Source of the DNA: Circinella umbellata
Taxonomy: Eukaryota > Mucoromycota > Mucoromycetes > Mucorales > Lichtheimiaceae
DNA length: 64,000 nt
Assembly: GCA_025093555.1 (NCBI GenBank)
Contig: JAIWNF010000103.1
Location: 25,478 to 89,477 of the forward strand
Reading direction: 5' to 3'
Position numbers and translations under genes: made by a program. The notes beneath the pieces were generated by a model that worked only from the letters and a program-made list of their open reading frames with translations, was not told the origin of the DNA and did no database searches. Shown here piece after piece: positions 12,405 to 23,364 of the stretch (positions are counted from its first letter, which is position 1; each line of letters opens with the position of its first letter).

Positions 12405-13469
12405 CTTGTGTAATAGCCGTTGCTTTTTGTAAAAATTCTTCATATACATCAACGTGAACATAACATCGTTCAATCGAACAACAACACTGACCCGTGTTAA
12501 AAAATGCACCATCAATAATATTTTCAACAGCAAAATCCAAATCACAGTCAGGTAATACATAAGCAGGATCTTTGCCACCCAATTCCATTCCAAGGCCAAT
12601 CGATAATGAATGTTCTGAATTACCAACGGCTTTTCGGATGACTTTGCCGATAGCAATACTTCCAGTAAAACTGACATAATGAATCCCAGGATGTTGCACT
12701 AAATAATCGGCGCCTTTGTCGTCTGTATGCATGACCTGTATCACCTGCTTCGGAACACCGGCCTCGTGAAACGTTTCGACGAATAGATCGGCACATTTAG
12801 GTGTTTGTGGTGATTGTTTCAACAACACCGAATTGCCTGCTAATAAAGCTGGCACCACGTTATTCACTATAATATAATATGAGATTGTTATTAACTTTAC
12901 AAAAATATATTTTAATGTATGTATTGAGATTAGGGGAAAAAAAGAGAAGCAAAATTGGATGATATTTGTATTGCGTGTAAAGTACGTAGTAGAAACTGTA
13001 TGCAAATTCAAAAAAAAAGGTAGGCCTTTATTCTTTACGTACCCATAGTGAGGTAAGGGTAATTCCAAGCAGCAATAATAACGACTGGACCCAATGGTTC
13101 TTTACGAAGATAACGCTTGAAATTATCTGTTATTTCAATCACTTCATCTGCCAAACTTTCCTCAGCTACGGAAATCATGTAATTGGCTCGTTCCAATACT
13201 CCATTGACTTCACCTGCAGCATATCGAACAGGTCGACCCATTTGTGAAACAATTGTTTCCCCCACTTTTTCTTTTTTTTGTTCAAATAATGAACAGAATT
13301 TTTTTATAATATCAACGCGTTCAGAAATAGGAACTTGACGCCAAGAATTAAAACCTTCTTGAGCTTGTTGAACAGCAGTATCTATCTCATTAGATGTGGC
13401 GCAAGGTATTTCAAATAAAGGTTGCTGAGTTGCAGGCGATAAGACAACTGTTGTAGTTACTTTTGTCAT
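11522..13469 (-). CDS. NAD(P)-dependent aldehyde dehydrogenase
   Basis: Six exons on minus: 13469-13043, 12866-12406, 12300-12202, 12118-12063, 11987-11916, 11821-11522, giving about 471 residues. One boundary around 12202-12240 may be off by a base. The family oxidises aldehydes to carboxylic acids with NAD(P)+. Seen are the Rossmann/oxyanion Asn region AAWNYPYLT, the cofactor Lys in LLKQSPQTP, the FTGS turn, general-base Glu237 in MELGGKDPAYV, the nucleophile region GQCCCSIERC (Cys271 by position, flanked by two more cysteines) and ETFGPILAVV near the C-terminus. No mitochondrial presequence or C-terminal SKL is seen, so it is probably cytosolic. The substrate cannot be assigned. It converges with the septin and is divergent from the glycosyltransferase gene. 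Confidence 0.9.
12368..12401. repeat. (TA)n microsatellite in an ALDH intron
   Basis: An uninterrupted TA dinucleotide run of about 34 bases lies just downstream of the exon 2 donor on the minus strand, within the intron. The donor GT is immediately adjacent, so length variation there could affect splicing (inference). Confidence 0.85.
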
Positions 13470-13632
13470 AGAGAAAAACAAAGACTTGAAAATAGATTTG
13501 GAAAAGAAAGAAAACCAGGAAAAAAAGAAAAAGAATGAGATGAACAAAATAAATAAGATGTGAGAAAAGTAACTTTTTTCTTCTTGTTTATACATAAACA
13601 AAGCAAACCCCTCTCCCACCCACCAAAATAAA
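13470..13632. promoter_or_regulatory. Compact bidirectional promoter region
   Basis: Only 163 bases separate the ALDH start (13469, minus) from the glycosyltransferase start (13633, plus). The interval is purine-rich on the plus strand and must hold both promoters and both 5' leaders, unless one leader overlaps the other gene. Confidence 0.5.
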
Positions 13633-14724
13633 ATGGAGCGTGCATATATTAGTAAACGATTCCTTATTACTATCCTTTGTACCGTCTTCTTTATTTCACT
13701 CGCCACGTTATTATCAAGTTTACTTCCACGACAAACCTGGTTTATGAACAATAATGATAATGTTATTGTAGTACAGCCACCATTCGAACCTATTATGACA
13801 AGTAATACTGATGGTATTGCAAATGATGATAATTATAATAATGATATTGTACCCGAGAAAGAAGACCTTGTTCAAGTCAACACTACTCCTACACAACCAG
13901 ACACCTGGAAGCCAAAACGCTTTGACGATCCTGACATGACGATTCAAAAAGCAATTGATCGTAATGTTAGAAAAGAAAATCGAGATAAGATTTTATTAGT
14001 TGCTGTTGCCAACCGAGGCATGTCGGACTATACTTTAAACTGGATTGAATCATTAAAACGAACAGAACAAGACGAAAAGTTTTTAGTATTTGCTATTGAC
14101 GCCGAACTACAGAACATATTAGTAGCTGCAGGTTATGCAAACCATGTTGTTAAAATTCCAGAAGAATGGCTACACAAGAAATTATCCAGTGGGTTTGCAA
14201 AATGGCTGGACAATGATTATACACCTATCACACATGCCAAGACTTTAGTAGTCGAACGATTATTGTATATGAATATAACGGCTTGGTTTTCTGATGTTGA
14301 TATTGTATTTACACAAAAGGGTATATATCGTTATTTATTGGATAAAATAAATGCCCGTGGTAGTGTGACTCAAGTTTTGTTTACGCAAGAAACGGAACAA
14401 AAGATTATTAATTCAGGGTTTTATGTAATGCGACCTACGGATTTAAACAAGAGAATATTAGATGATACTATTGTAATTCAGGATAAGCAACCTGAAGTCA
14501 CCCAACAAAGAGCGATTAATAGAGTATTAGATGAAATAGATTTATCATATCATACAAGTCCTATCGTCTTATTGGATTTACCATTGTTTCCACATGGAAG
14601 GTTATTTTTTGAAAGAAATGTACCTGCCAAATATAATATGGAACCAATGATCGTCCATGCTAATTATCGTGTCGGCGATAAGAAAAGAGAAGCATTACAA
14701 AATGCCAATCTTTGGTACCTTTAA
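13633..14724 (+). CDS. Type II membrane glycosyltransferase, nucleotide-diphospho-sugar transferase family
   Basis: An intronless frame of 363 residues. A short basic N-terminus (MERAYISKR) is followed by one hydrophobic segment (~residues 10-31), as in Golgi type II transferases, then an Asn-rich stem. The catalytic domain begins near DKILLVAVANRGM. It carries the DxD-type metal/nucleotide-sugar site in WFSDVDIVF (about residues 218-226) and the conserved NSGFYVMRP block typical of the Nucleotid_trans (PF03407) group that includes plant RGXT-like xylosyl- and galactosyltransferases. A conserved histidine motif occurs near the end (MIVHANYRVGDKK). Donor and acceptor sugars cannot be read from sequence; a role in glycan or cell-wall polymer decoration is inferred. 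The first ATG is used because it precedes the membrane anchor. Confidence 0.85.
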   Translation: MERAYISKRFLITILCTVFFISLATLLSSLLPRQTWFMNNNDNVIVVQPPFEPIMTSNTDGIANDDNYNNDIVPEKEDLVQVNTTPTQPDTWKPKRFDDPDMTIQKAIDRNVRKENRDKILLVAVANRGMSDYTLNWIESLKRTEQDEKFLVFAIDAELQNILVAAGYANHVVKIPEEWLHKKLSSGFAKWLDNDYTPITHAKTLVVERLLYMNITAWFSDVDIVFTQKGIYRYLLDKINARGSVTQVLFTQETEQKIINSGFYVMRPTDLNKRILDDTIVIQDKQPEVTQQRAINRVLDEIDLSYHTSPIVLLDLPLFPHGRLFFERNVPAKYNMEPMIVHANYRVGDKKREALQNANLWYL

Positions 14725-15072
14725 GCGCTACCCATATCATCAGCATCAATATCTTATATAATTCTATATTCAATTGTATATTTTCTTCTATAAAATAGTC
14801 AGTTTATGATTATTATTATTATTATTATTGTACATCTATCATCCATTCGTATATTATCTATCTAAAAATTCATCAATAATAGCAAAAAATAAATAAATAA
14901 GTAAATATTATTATTCTTGTGTAAATTGTATTACCAATAAAAAATATTATTATGAAATAGACATATAAAGTAATAATGGTAAATTATGCATTATTTATTT
15001 CGGGTAAACAAAAGAATAATTTTACCATTTATTATTGTCTTAAATGATAACTTAATTATTATATAGTTTTTT
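14725..15072. other. Intergenic region between convergent genes
   Basis: AT-rich 3' flank of the glycosyltransferase and of the beta-trefoil gene, with ATT repeats near 14811 and AATAAA-like signals (for example near 14888). No gene. Confidence 0.6.
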
Positions 15073-15796
15073 TTAAACTTTAACGATAGACCAGAGTAAG
15101 CTCTTTTTGTCAGTGTTAAGTTTACATTCGGTCAATTTGGTACCACCATCTATCTTCTTGCGTTCGATACAGCGAGGAATCATGTCAAATAAATGAGAAG
15201 CGGAAATGATCTTGAAATAACCATCATATTTAGGATCGGGAACTGCAGCCCAAAGTTGTTTGGGTGGATAAATTTCTTCATAGCCTCCAGTATCTTTAGG
15301 CTTTTTGGTATCAACTTCACATTGCCACAACTAATATAATATTAACGATATATTGACAGAAAGAATAAGTAAATTGTATTATAATAACCATGGGCTAAAA
15401 AAAAGCATTATATTTTATACTTACAACGGCAGCATCAGGAAAACCACCATCTCCATTTCCTGTAGTCCAGCGAGTCGAGATACATTTTTCGAGTTTAGCA
15501 TCATTCCATCCGTGAATTGAAAAGTATTTTGTATCATCATGTTGACGAACTTCCCAAACGCGTGGGTGCTTCTTGGAATCCGGGGTAACATCGTTACCTT
15601 CACTCATGAATGCTAGATATTGTTTGCCGACGGCCGACTTAAAGACATAATTGCCAGCTTTCAATTTTTTGGTAGCTGAGTAGATGGCATTACCATCTTT
15701 TTTACCAGTCTCACTAACGCCTTGAGCTGAGACCAAGCCTAAAGTAACGGCAAGTACAAGAAGACTGTAAATTAAATAAAATGAATGGCGGGGCAT
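15073..15796 (-). CDS. Secreted beta-trefoil (RICIN-type lectin fold) protein
   Basis: Two exons on minus, 15796-15425 and 15330-15073, give 209 residues. A clear signal peptide is present (hydrophobic core ~7-23, likely cleavage after VSA). The mature part shows repeated beta-trefoil signatures: NYVFKSAVGKQYLAF, PRVWEVRQ, KCISTRW, QLWAAVPD, PRCIERK, LTECKL and LLWSIV, i.e. recurring x-W and C-[IL] positions at roughly 40-residue spacing. This fold usually binds carbohydrates. No catalytic chain is fused, so this is read as a lectin-like secreted or wall protein, not an enzyme. Four or more cysteines could form disulfides. The start is the ATG directly before the signal peptide. Confidence 0.7.
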
Positions 15797-16470
15797 ATTT
15801 TTTTTATCCCAACAGAGAGAAATAAAAAAAAAAATGAAAAAAAAAGAAAGAGAGTGAAAAATGAAATGCGAGAAGAGGAAAAAAATAATAATAAAAGGAA
15901 AATTAATTAAGTATTTTTATATAAAAAGGGTTGTCGGGTCTTTCGATTGAAGGTTGTACAAAGCTTAAAAAAAGAAAACTAACTAGTTTAAATATCGTAA
16001 TAAAAAAGCATATTGAGTTGGCTATTATGGATTATCTTCATTTATGAGAACAAGAACAAACGAGCAAAAGGGTCATTTGAGTAATGTTACTCCAAACCGA
16101 GAGAATTATACTAATTATGTATATCAAATTCATGAATATTTTATTCTATTGTTTCCTTACAGAATTATTTTTTGTGTTTAAAAATGTTATTTGACTTTTC
16201 TTTCGCCGCTTTTTCGTACTTATGCAGGGAAGCTTATTAACAGAAAAGCATAAACAATTTTTTTAATTAACTTTTGTGTAATGTTCATCTATCTTTTCAT
16301 ATAAGTTAACGCAAAATCATATTTTTTTCTGAACGTCTCCTATTTTATACTTTTTTCGCAGTAATTTTCTATTTAACAATATATATTACGTATTTATCAA
16401 TTCCTATATTATATCTTCTTTAGGGCTATTTTCTAAATACGTACTACAGGTAAATAGACACAACAGCAAC
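15797..16470. other. Intergenic, upstream of beta-trefoil gene
   Basis: A-rich leader region next to the minus-strand start at 15796, then AT-rich DNA. No gene seen. Confidence 0.5.
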
Positions 16471-16639
16471 ATACTTGTTGATAATAATAACTCTACTTAC
16501 ACGGAATCATAAAAACGTCGCGCCAAGTAAAAACCATCTTTCCGTCAATGTGATAGTCCCCTCACTGCAAAACTGAAAAGGACTCAGCGCCAAATCGAAG
16601 GGAAAATTCGTTCTACTCTCTTGATCTTAATACAACTGA

Positions 16640-16712
16640 ACAGTTTTGCTCAGTGGTTAAGAGTAAAGTCAAACGAGAATTAGCGAGGCTTTTAATAGTT
16701 TGAGACTGAGTG
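16640..16712 (+). other. tRNA-like or SINE-like relic with RNA polymerase III boxes
   Basis: TTGCTCAGTGGTTAAGAG at 16646-16663 matches a tRNA D-arm/A box almost perfectly. GTTTGAGACT at 16698-16707 resembles a B box (8 of 10 core positions). The A-to-B spacing of about 51 bases is near that of a tRNA. I could not fold a proper acceptor stem or anticodon arm, so this is at most a decayed tRNA or the head of a tRNA-derived SINE. It could also be chance. Confidence 0.3.
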
Positions 16713-16989
16713 ATTTTAACGGGTTTATTGGGCATTCTCAAACTGCTTGAACAAGTGTTGTAATAAGCAAGCGCTCTGAAGAAGTTTTCCTTCACGCGTT
16801 GATGACAGTAAAAAAAAGAGTGTTCATCCAATTCATTTTTGATCAGAGATAAAAAAAATTATTGAATTGGGAAAGAGGAAAAGTACGATATGGGGGAAGG
16901 ATATAGATAAAGACAAAAGATAAAGGTATGTTCATTGCTCATAATGCGGAATGCAGCCACAAAAGCTGTCTTGCTTTCCACCAATCAAT

Positions 16990-17880
16990 TTATTTGGGGT
17001 CATCAAGAAGGTTTTGACATATCTGGCAATGATCAACATTTTTACATAAAATATCTATCCTACTATTTTTATATTCAATCATGTACTCAACTATGCTATC
17101 GTTATTCTTAGTATTTTTTCGGATAAGCATGTCGATCAACAACTTTATCGTTGAGTATATCGTCGTAATGGTTTTACACCATTGTAGTTTCAGTGATAAC
17201 ATCGTGGGTTTCCAAAGAATCGCTAGTTAGCTTCTGCAGTCTAAAAGATCAAAAAGAAGGTCAGCCATATTGCTAAGCAATGCCCTATAAGCATATACAA
17301 GTTGAAGACACCTCGTACGATCCTCTTGGTCCATAGGCTATTTTCGATGCCATGTTGTAAAAATCAAGCATGATCTGTTGTTTAAGGCAAAATTGAAGAG
17401 AGTGGTCGCCAGGGTAAACAGCTCTTATTGTGGAAATAATATAAATATAGGCCAATCACTTGCGACACCCATTCAGTAGTCGGTTCGGTCAACAGGGACT
17501 TTGAAAAGACCCTTTCGGCAATAAGGCTCTGCTGGTCCTCGCAAAGGGTGAACATGTGGGTATGGGCAGCCAATTCGCGGATATACAATTCACTAGGAAG
17601 ATTCTAATACTTATGAGTCATTCCGCGAATGATAGATTGATACATAAGACTTGAACAGCTGGATAACATTGGTGTTCTTGAGTATCCATGAGTTATCAGG
17701 ATTGCAAACTGGGCTGGTGTCTTCATGCAGGAGGATAATCACGTCATCACTGATGGCCAGTTTGGTGTCGTTGGTATTTTATAGGATCTCCCTGTTGCTT
17801 GATAAACAGAATCACTGGTTCCAATTAGGGATCCGCATAAGAACTGAAGACCCGAGACATTTTTAATTCAGTAAATTCAT
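16990..17880 (-). pseudogene. Decayed coding region of unknown family
   Basis: On the minus strand a chain of protein-like segments continues across several frames: KLAISDDVIILLHEDTSP, then WILKNTNVIQLFKSYVS, then IRELAAHTHMFTLCEDQQ (frame ending 17382), then a further frame ending 16990 with VDHCQICQNLLDDPK. In-frame stops and at least one apparent single-base frameshift near 17640 interrupt it. GC content is higher than in the flanks. No start codon or splice pattern rescues it. I do not recognise the family; a dead gene or transposon relic is likely. Confidence 0.4.
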
Positions 17881-19825
17881 GAGACTTCAACATTATGATG
17901 CAAAAAAAACTTCAATTGGAAAATAAAATATAAAGATTGAGAATGTAGAACAGAGCTTTTTTTGTATACGTGTTTCTTAAATATGTATTAGAAAATAATA
18001 GTAATAATAAAGTGATGTAGTGAAGCGTTCAATGTGTGATTGAAGTACTTCGTATACATATAGATATAAAATAAAGAAGAAAATATACACTATGTTGTTG
18101 TATTTGAATAATAAATTATATAAAATAGAATAAAAATATGAGTTGTGGGAGTTCTTATATTCAGGAATATTACGTCTGAATCCAGAAAAGAGAAATCTTA
18201 TAATGAGTTTATGAGGCTCTATGCTCAAAGAAAACTGTTGTTAGGTCAATTCAATTGTTAAAGACTAAAAGATTTAAAGTTAAAGATAGAACTAAAGAAA
18301 AGATTTATTTGAATTATTTTGCGGCTATTTATACTATTTGCAATGACGGAAAAATGCCATTGTTTCGACGTAAAAGTGGCATTGCTGCGACACAAATGTG
18401 TCAGAGCACGCACCAACAGTATCACGTAGTTTGGCATTTTGTGATACTTTAATAATAATAATAATGATAATAATAATAGTGGTACGTAATAATAATAAAG
18501 GTAGTTATGTAAATATAAAAATGTCTTCAATTTTTATACGTTACGTATTTACAGTATAATAATAAATAAAAGGAAAATGATAGAAATAATCCCAAAATAA
18601 GTTCTTATATTTTTGGCTGATTAATTTATGGATGCAACAACAGTAATTTGGAACTTCCATTTAATACGACAGCTTTGAATTAAAAAAACACTTTTCGACT
18701 GTAACAGCTTGGGATGTTATTCGATAGCTGCTGTTACTGTTTTTGTTTCAATAAAGCTGCATAATAACATCTTATCTAAAGATTATGATCTCCATTTAGA
18801 AAAAATAATTTCCTTTTTTTTTATTATACTTGTTGAATGCATATAAAAACTGTTGATACTTTAAATTACTTATATTATGATATTTCTGTTTTTTTTTAAA
18901 AAAAAAAATCATTAAAGCCTGGCGCAACATCAAGTTCGTCATTTCACCTGTGTCCTAATACTTGTTTATAGGCTACTGCTCTTTTTTTTGTTGTAGGTGA
19001 TAAAATGAAGTATTTGATGAAAGATATTTCCATTGGTTGTCATACGTACTTTTTACGTCTTTGAAAGAAATTTACTCAAGTCAAGATATCATAGCAACAG
19101 GCAAAAATCATAATCAAGCTATAAAATCGTAACATACAATAAAGGATTGTCAATATTTCCTTGCCAAATTACTACGTAATAATTAATTGATGAATATAAA
19201 TATATATTACATAATAGCACAAAACTCATATATTGCGTTCAATGCTGCTGATATAAAGAACGCCAAGGTCTTTAGCAAGGTATCTAATAAATAGTAACAT
19301 ATTCTATCAAATAAAAGTATGCAGTTGTAAAGGACTAAAACAGCTTATAATTATTCAAACGTCGAGAGGTGCTCTGAAATGAGAATAAAATGTTAATACT
19401 CCACTAAGTTGTACACTTGATCTCTCCAGGAAAAATAATTATTGATTAATTTGGTATTACAAAAAAGTATTAACGAGGTACTGCTTATGGCTCAAAACTA
19501 TTTTTTGTTCAGCTGTGGATCATGATTTTAAAAGTCTTGATTGTGGTGCAAATGATGCTTTCATACATACAGTTTTACATAATTATGTTATTATATTTTT
19601 TTTTATTGTAATAAATACACTTGGACATAATAAAAAGAGGGAAAGCGAGTGGCGAGATATTAAAGAGCAAAATTACATTAGATATCTATAGCACATGGAT
19701 ACAATAAAGCAAAAAAAAAAAAGAACGTTATACGTATATGCAGTTAACTGGTTTTTTTTATAACATTAAGGATGAATTGTGCATGGTGATTAAATATATA
19801 GACATAAAGCTAATGCCTATTTTCT
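17881..19825. other. AT-rich intergenic DNA with imperfect inverted repeats
   Basis: No gene seen. Imperfect hairpin-forming segments occur at 18671-18758 (arms beginning AGCTTT and ending AAAGCT, both with a GTAACAG-like core). Others lie around 18350-18450, with AATGCCA/TGGCATT arms and GTATCAC/GTGATAC arms. The remainder is AT-rich and featureless. Confidence 0.45.
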
Positions 19826-22199
19826 TTAGTTGGAAACATCAAAGCGTTTTAATCGACCAAAACCAAAAATCAAAATGCTAGCGCATGCAAGTGCAGCTGC
19901 TGATCGAAACAACCAGATAGCACCAAAATATTGATAAAGGTATCCCCCAATCTAAGAAAAGTCATAGTAGCATAAAAATTGTTAGATAAATAATTCATTT
20001 CTTACATAAAAATATATACACCCAACTTAAGCTATTTTTTATATCAATCATGAATACAACCGAAATGAAAAATTTACTCACCAAAGCACCCCCACCCGTA
20101 CCTAGTCCAGTATGCAAGGCACCCAAAATCCCTTGCGCCATGGCCCGCTGTCTCGGTGGGAATAACGCATCCATTTCTTTGACAGCCGTTCCCCAAAAAA
20201 TTCCAAATCCGATACCTATATCATAAAAAATTACTTAAGTTGTTTATGATCACGGGTTCAAGATTTTTTGTTTTAGAGAAGTATATATTTATATCATGTT
20301 ATTAATATACCATGAAGCGTTTGAAGCAAAAGTGCACTAATGTTTGTAGTCAATGTATCCGGTGGTAATATAGTATAAGCTAAACAGCGAACAATTATTG
20401 CAGCATGTGAAACAATGACAAGTCCAGTTGTTCCCAAACATTCCGTCATCTACCAAAAAAAAAAATCAGTATAAACCACTAGATCAGGGAATATTAAAAT
20501 TTATAAGTCTATTCAATGCTTATTCAATGCTTATTCGATACTCATATACGTACTTGTTTCGAAAAACAGAAACAGAAAAGTTCCGTAATACCGCCTAATG
20601 GTCCCGTCCATCCAATCCAACTTGTTGGCGTATGTAAGTCATGATTTAAAAACAAAAACAAAAAGTTGACGATCATGGATAGAACAATTCCAAATAATAG
20701 CGTTGTTATCAAAAAACAGAGAACCCGTGGCGACTTGAATAATAGATAGGACAATGATTCGTCATGTTCTTCTTCAGAGTGGACCACAATATTTGATCCA
20801 CCGGATGACGACTCACCATTATTATTATTATTAGTTTCAAATACAAGAGCACCCATTGAGTCCTCCAACGATGTTTTCCGTGAGATAGCAGGGCTGGGAT
20901 CCATACTGTCAGTATCCTCCACTTGTTCACTTGCTTCATCCCGTAAAGTATGAGCTGTTGAAAGTATTGAACGTCCACTTTTAGTTTTGGGAAGATTAAG
21001 CATCGTTGGTGTTGTTATCTCATGAGTGATTTGACAGGCCCCATTGTTGTCATTGATATCAATAGCATTACTAGTGTAATGGGAGTGTGGGCTATTATTC
21101 TTATTATTATTAAATAAGGAAATAGACTGGTAGCTTTTGTTGTTACATTTTGATGCTTTTTCTTTTTCTTGATAATGATTATAATTGTTGTTGTTTACAA
21201 GCAAAGTTTGTTTTGGATCGCATCCTTCGATGGTTCGCATATAATCATTGTTAATTAAAGTAGACGGACAGAAACCGTGCATATTCTCATGGTCTTCTTG
21301 TCCCGAGCCACCGAATATTTCACTTCTATTATTCGTAACGTTTGTCATAAGGGCACAGGTAATGAAAGAAATAGTGGAAACACCAAATACCCAAAATATT
21401 ACATCAACATTGCCACTAATATCCATAAGCACTCCAACGATCAAGATAGTAAGCCCAGTCGAAACTGATCCCCACATGCGTTGCTCTCCTTTAAGATTTT
21501 AGGTGTATAAATAGTCCAAACAAAAACGCACCTCAATCAGTATTTTTATGTAAGTTTCTTGAAAGATAAAAAAAAAGTTATAATAAATCTGTATATTTAT
21601 ATACCATAAAGAATTTTGTTTGGACCCAGGATTTTCATCACTGCACTATCCACCAAGGAAACATTAGGTAAAGCAAAAAAAGCAAATATGAGTGCAAGAG
21701 CAGAAGTAATCCATACAACGGTAGCATTATCGAGTGGCTGTTCTAGTAGTTCTTCTTTCAAAATTATATACTCGCTGTTGTTATTATTGTTGCCGTGTTG
21801 CTGATCATGATGGTAATAATAGTTTTCTGCTTCCTTAAGAAAAATTGGCGATTGTAATGATAGTATTGAGTTTATGTCGAAGTCAGTATCGTTTATGCTG
21901 TTTTTTTTATTTAATGTTGAAGAAACAATGTGCCCTAATAGCATTATTCCTATGACAGCAACACCACCTATGAAGCTTGTCATTGCCATAACAACACCAT
22001 GAAGATTAGGGCGCTTGTCAACAAGACCAGTCCATAAAGGACAAGCAAAAGACTGGATAAATGGGGCAATCGCTAATACAAGACCAATTTGATTTGAAGA
22101 AAACCCCAGTGCATTATGATAGTAAAGCTGAAGATATGGTTGAGCTGCTGAAAGTAGCGCAAAAACCGTTATGTAAAGAAATTTACAAAGTGTATACAT
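19826..22199 (-). CDS. MFS transporter, MFSD6-like (MFS_1_like family)
   Basis: Five exons on minus: 22199-21605, 21488-20554, 20449-20311, 20215-20082, 19951-19826; 642 residues. Many hydrophobic helices are visible, e.g. LCKFLYITVFALLSAAQPYL at the N-terminus, then the family block GFSSNQIGLVLAIAPF with CPLWTGLVDKRPN (the loop 2-3 G-x-x-x-D-[RK] motif). The segment YGEQRMWGSVSTGLTILIVG follows splice 1. Exons 3-5 carry LQTLHGIGFGIFWGT and GALHTGLGTGGGALIGGYL, both typical of MFSD6-type proteins. A large hydrophilic loop of about 190 residues, rich in Asn and Ser, separates the two halves. It is probably an integral membrane transporter of unknown substrate. All phases close in frame. Confidence 0.85.
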
Positions 22200-23364
22200 T
22201 TATATATAAACAGTGAAAGAAGAAATGTGATGAGTAAAGGGAAAGAGGAAGTAAACAAAAACAGAAAAAAAAGAAGAAGTATCAGAATTATTTCTTTCTC
22301 TTTTTTTAATGTACATAAAGCGGTAATTAGTTAAAATGGTGCTCCGTAGATTACTGATAATGCATACGTACATGCTGACTGTAAATAAGTATATAACAAT
22401 ATGTAGTAGTATGTAAGTACAAAATAACGACCGGGAAAAAGAAAAAGAAAGGCTAAACCCATCATGTACTTTTCTATATTTTGTGTTTTTTTAAAAAATA
22501 AAAATATTATCTTTTGAACCTCATCTTATTGAACATAAGAGTAACAATAAGTAGCTAATACTATATACATATCGACCAAAAGTTTATATTATTAAATAAA
22601 AAGAATTTCGTCATAAAGGGAAGAAATTGGATTTGATCTAAAAGTTATATTTAGGCTCATCTAATAACACTATGGTTTACCCATTTAATTTGATATCTTT
22701 TTTTGAGAAATCACTATAATGGCTAACCTTGTTCATCAGATATACGCCCGACAACAACAACAATAGTAACGAGGTTATTATTATAATAGTAAAAGTTTTC
22801 TGTGTTAATAATCAGTTTGAGCGAAAAGGAAAATGTGAGAGTAAATTGACAGTTGAACTATCTTAGCAATTGTGAGTTTGATATTTCAAAAGCTTTTTTT
22901 TTACGATACAATTTTATATATCAGGAAACGACGTATTGCCGCCCAATATGCATGTAAAAATAAAAAAAAAAAAAACTTTCGTAAACAATTAAATGGCGTG
23001 CGGAAAATTCAGCATGCATCACATTAATATAAAAAAAAATAGGAATAACACTAGCCCAATATTTGACAAATGTATTTTTTGAACCCATTATGCGTATAAA
23101 GCATAATCTTCTATTTCCACTATAAATTCTCAAATTAAAAATATGAAAGTCCGGGAAAATTTTATAGCAAGCTTTATCGATATAAACAAACAAATGAATG
23201 GATTTAAGGATGGTTATACTTTTACAATAAGAAAAAAAAAGAGAGAACGAGAGAAGAAGAAGGAATGTACAAGCTACTATTAGCCAAATTCCTTTGCTTC
23301 TTTTATTCAAAGGCTGATAAAGAAATCATCACTACCGCCAATGCTACTACTACTGGTGCTGCCT
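22200..23364. other. Intergenic region
   Basis: Lies between the MFS start and the stop of the next minus-strand gene. It is AT-rich with short homopolymers. The only sizeable frame (minus, 22921-23310) is Phe/Ile/Tyr-rich and lacks coding character. No gene assigned. Confidence 0.5.

Noticed and set aside
22921..23310. 129-residue minus-strand frame with a hydrophobic N-terminus
   Set aside because: Composition is Phe/Ile/Tyr/Lys-rich as expected from translated AT-rich DNA with homopolymers, with no recognisable motif, and it sits in the 3' flank of another gene.
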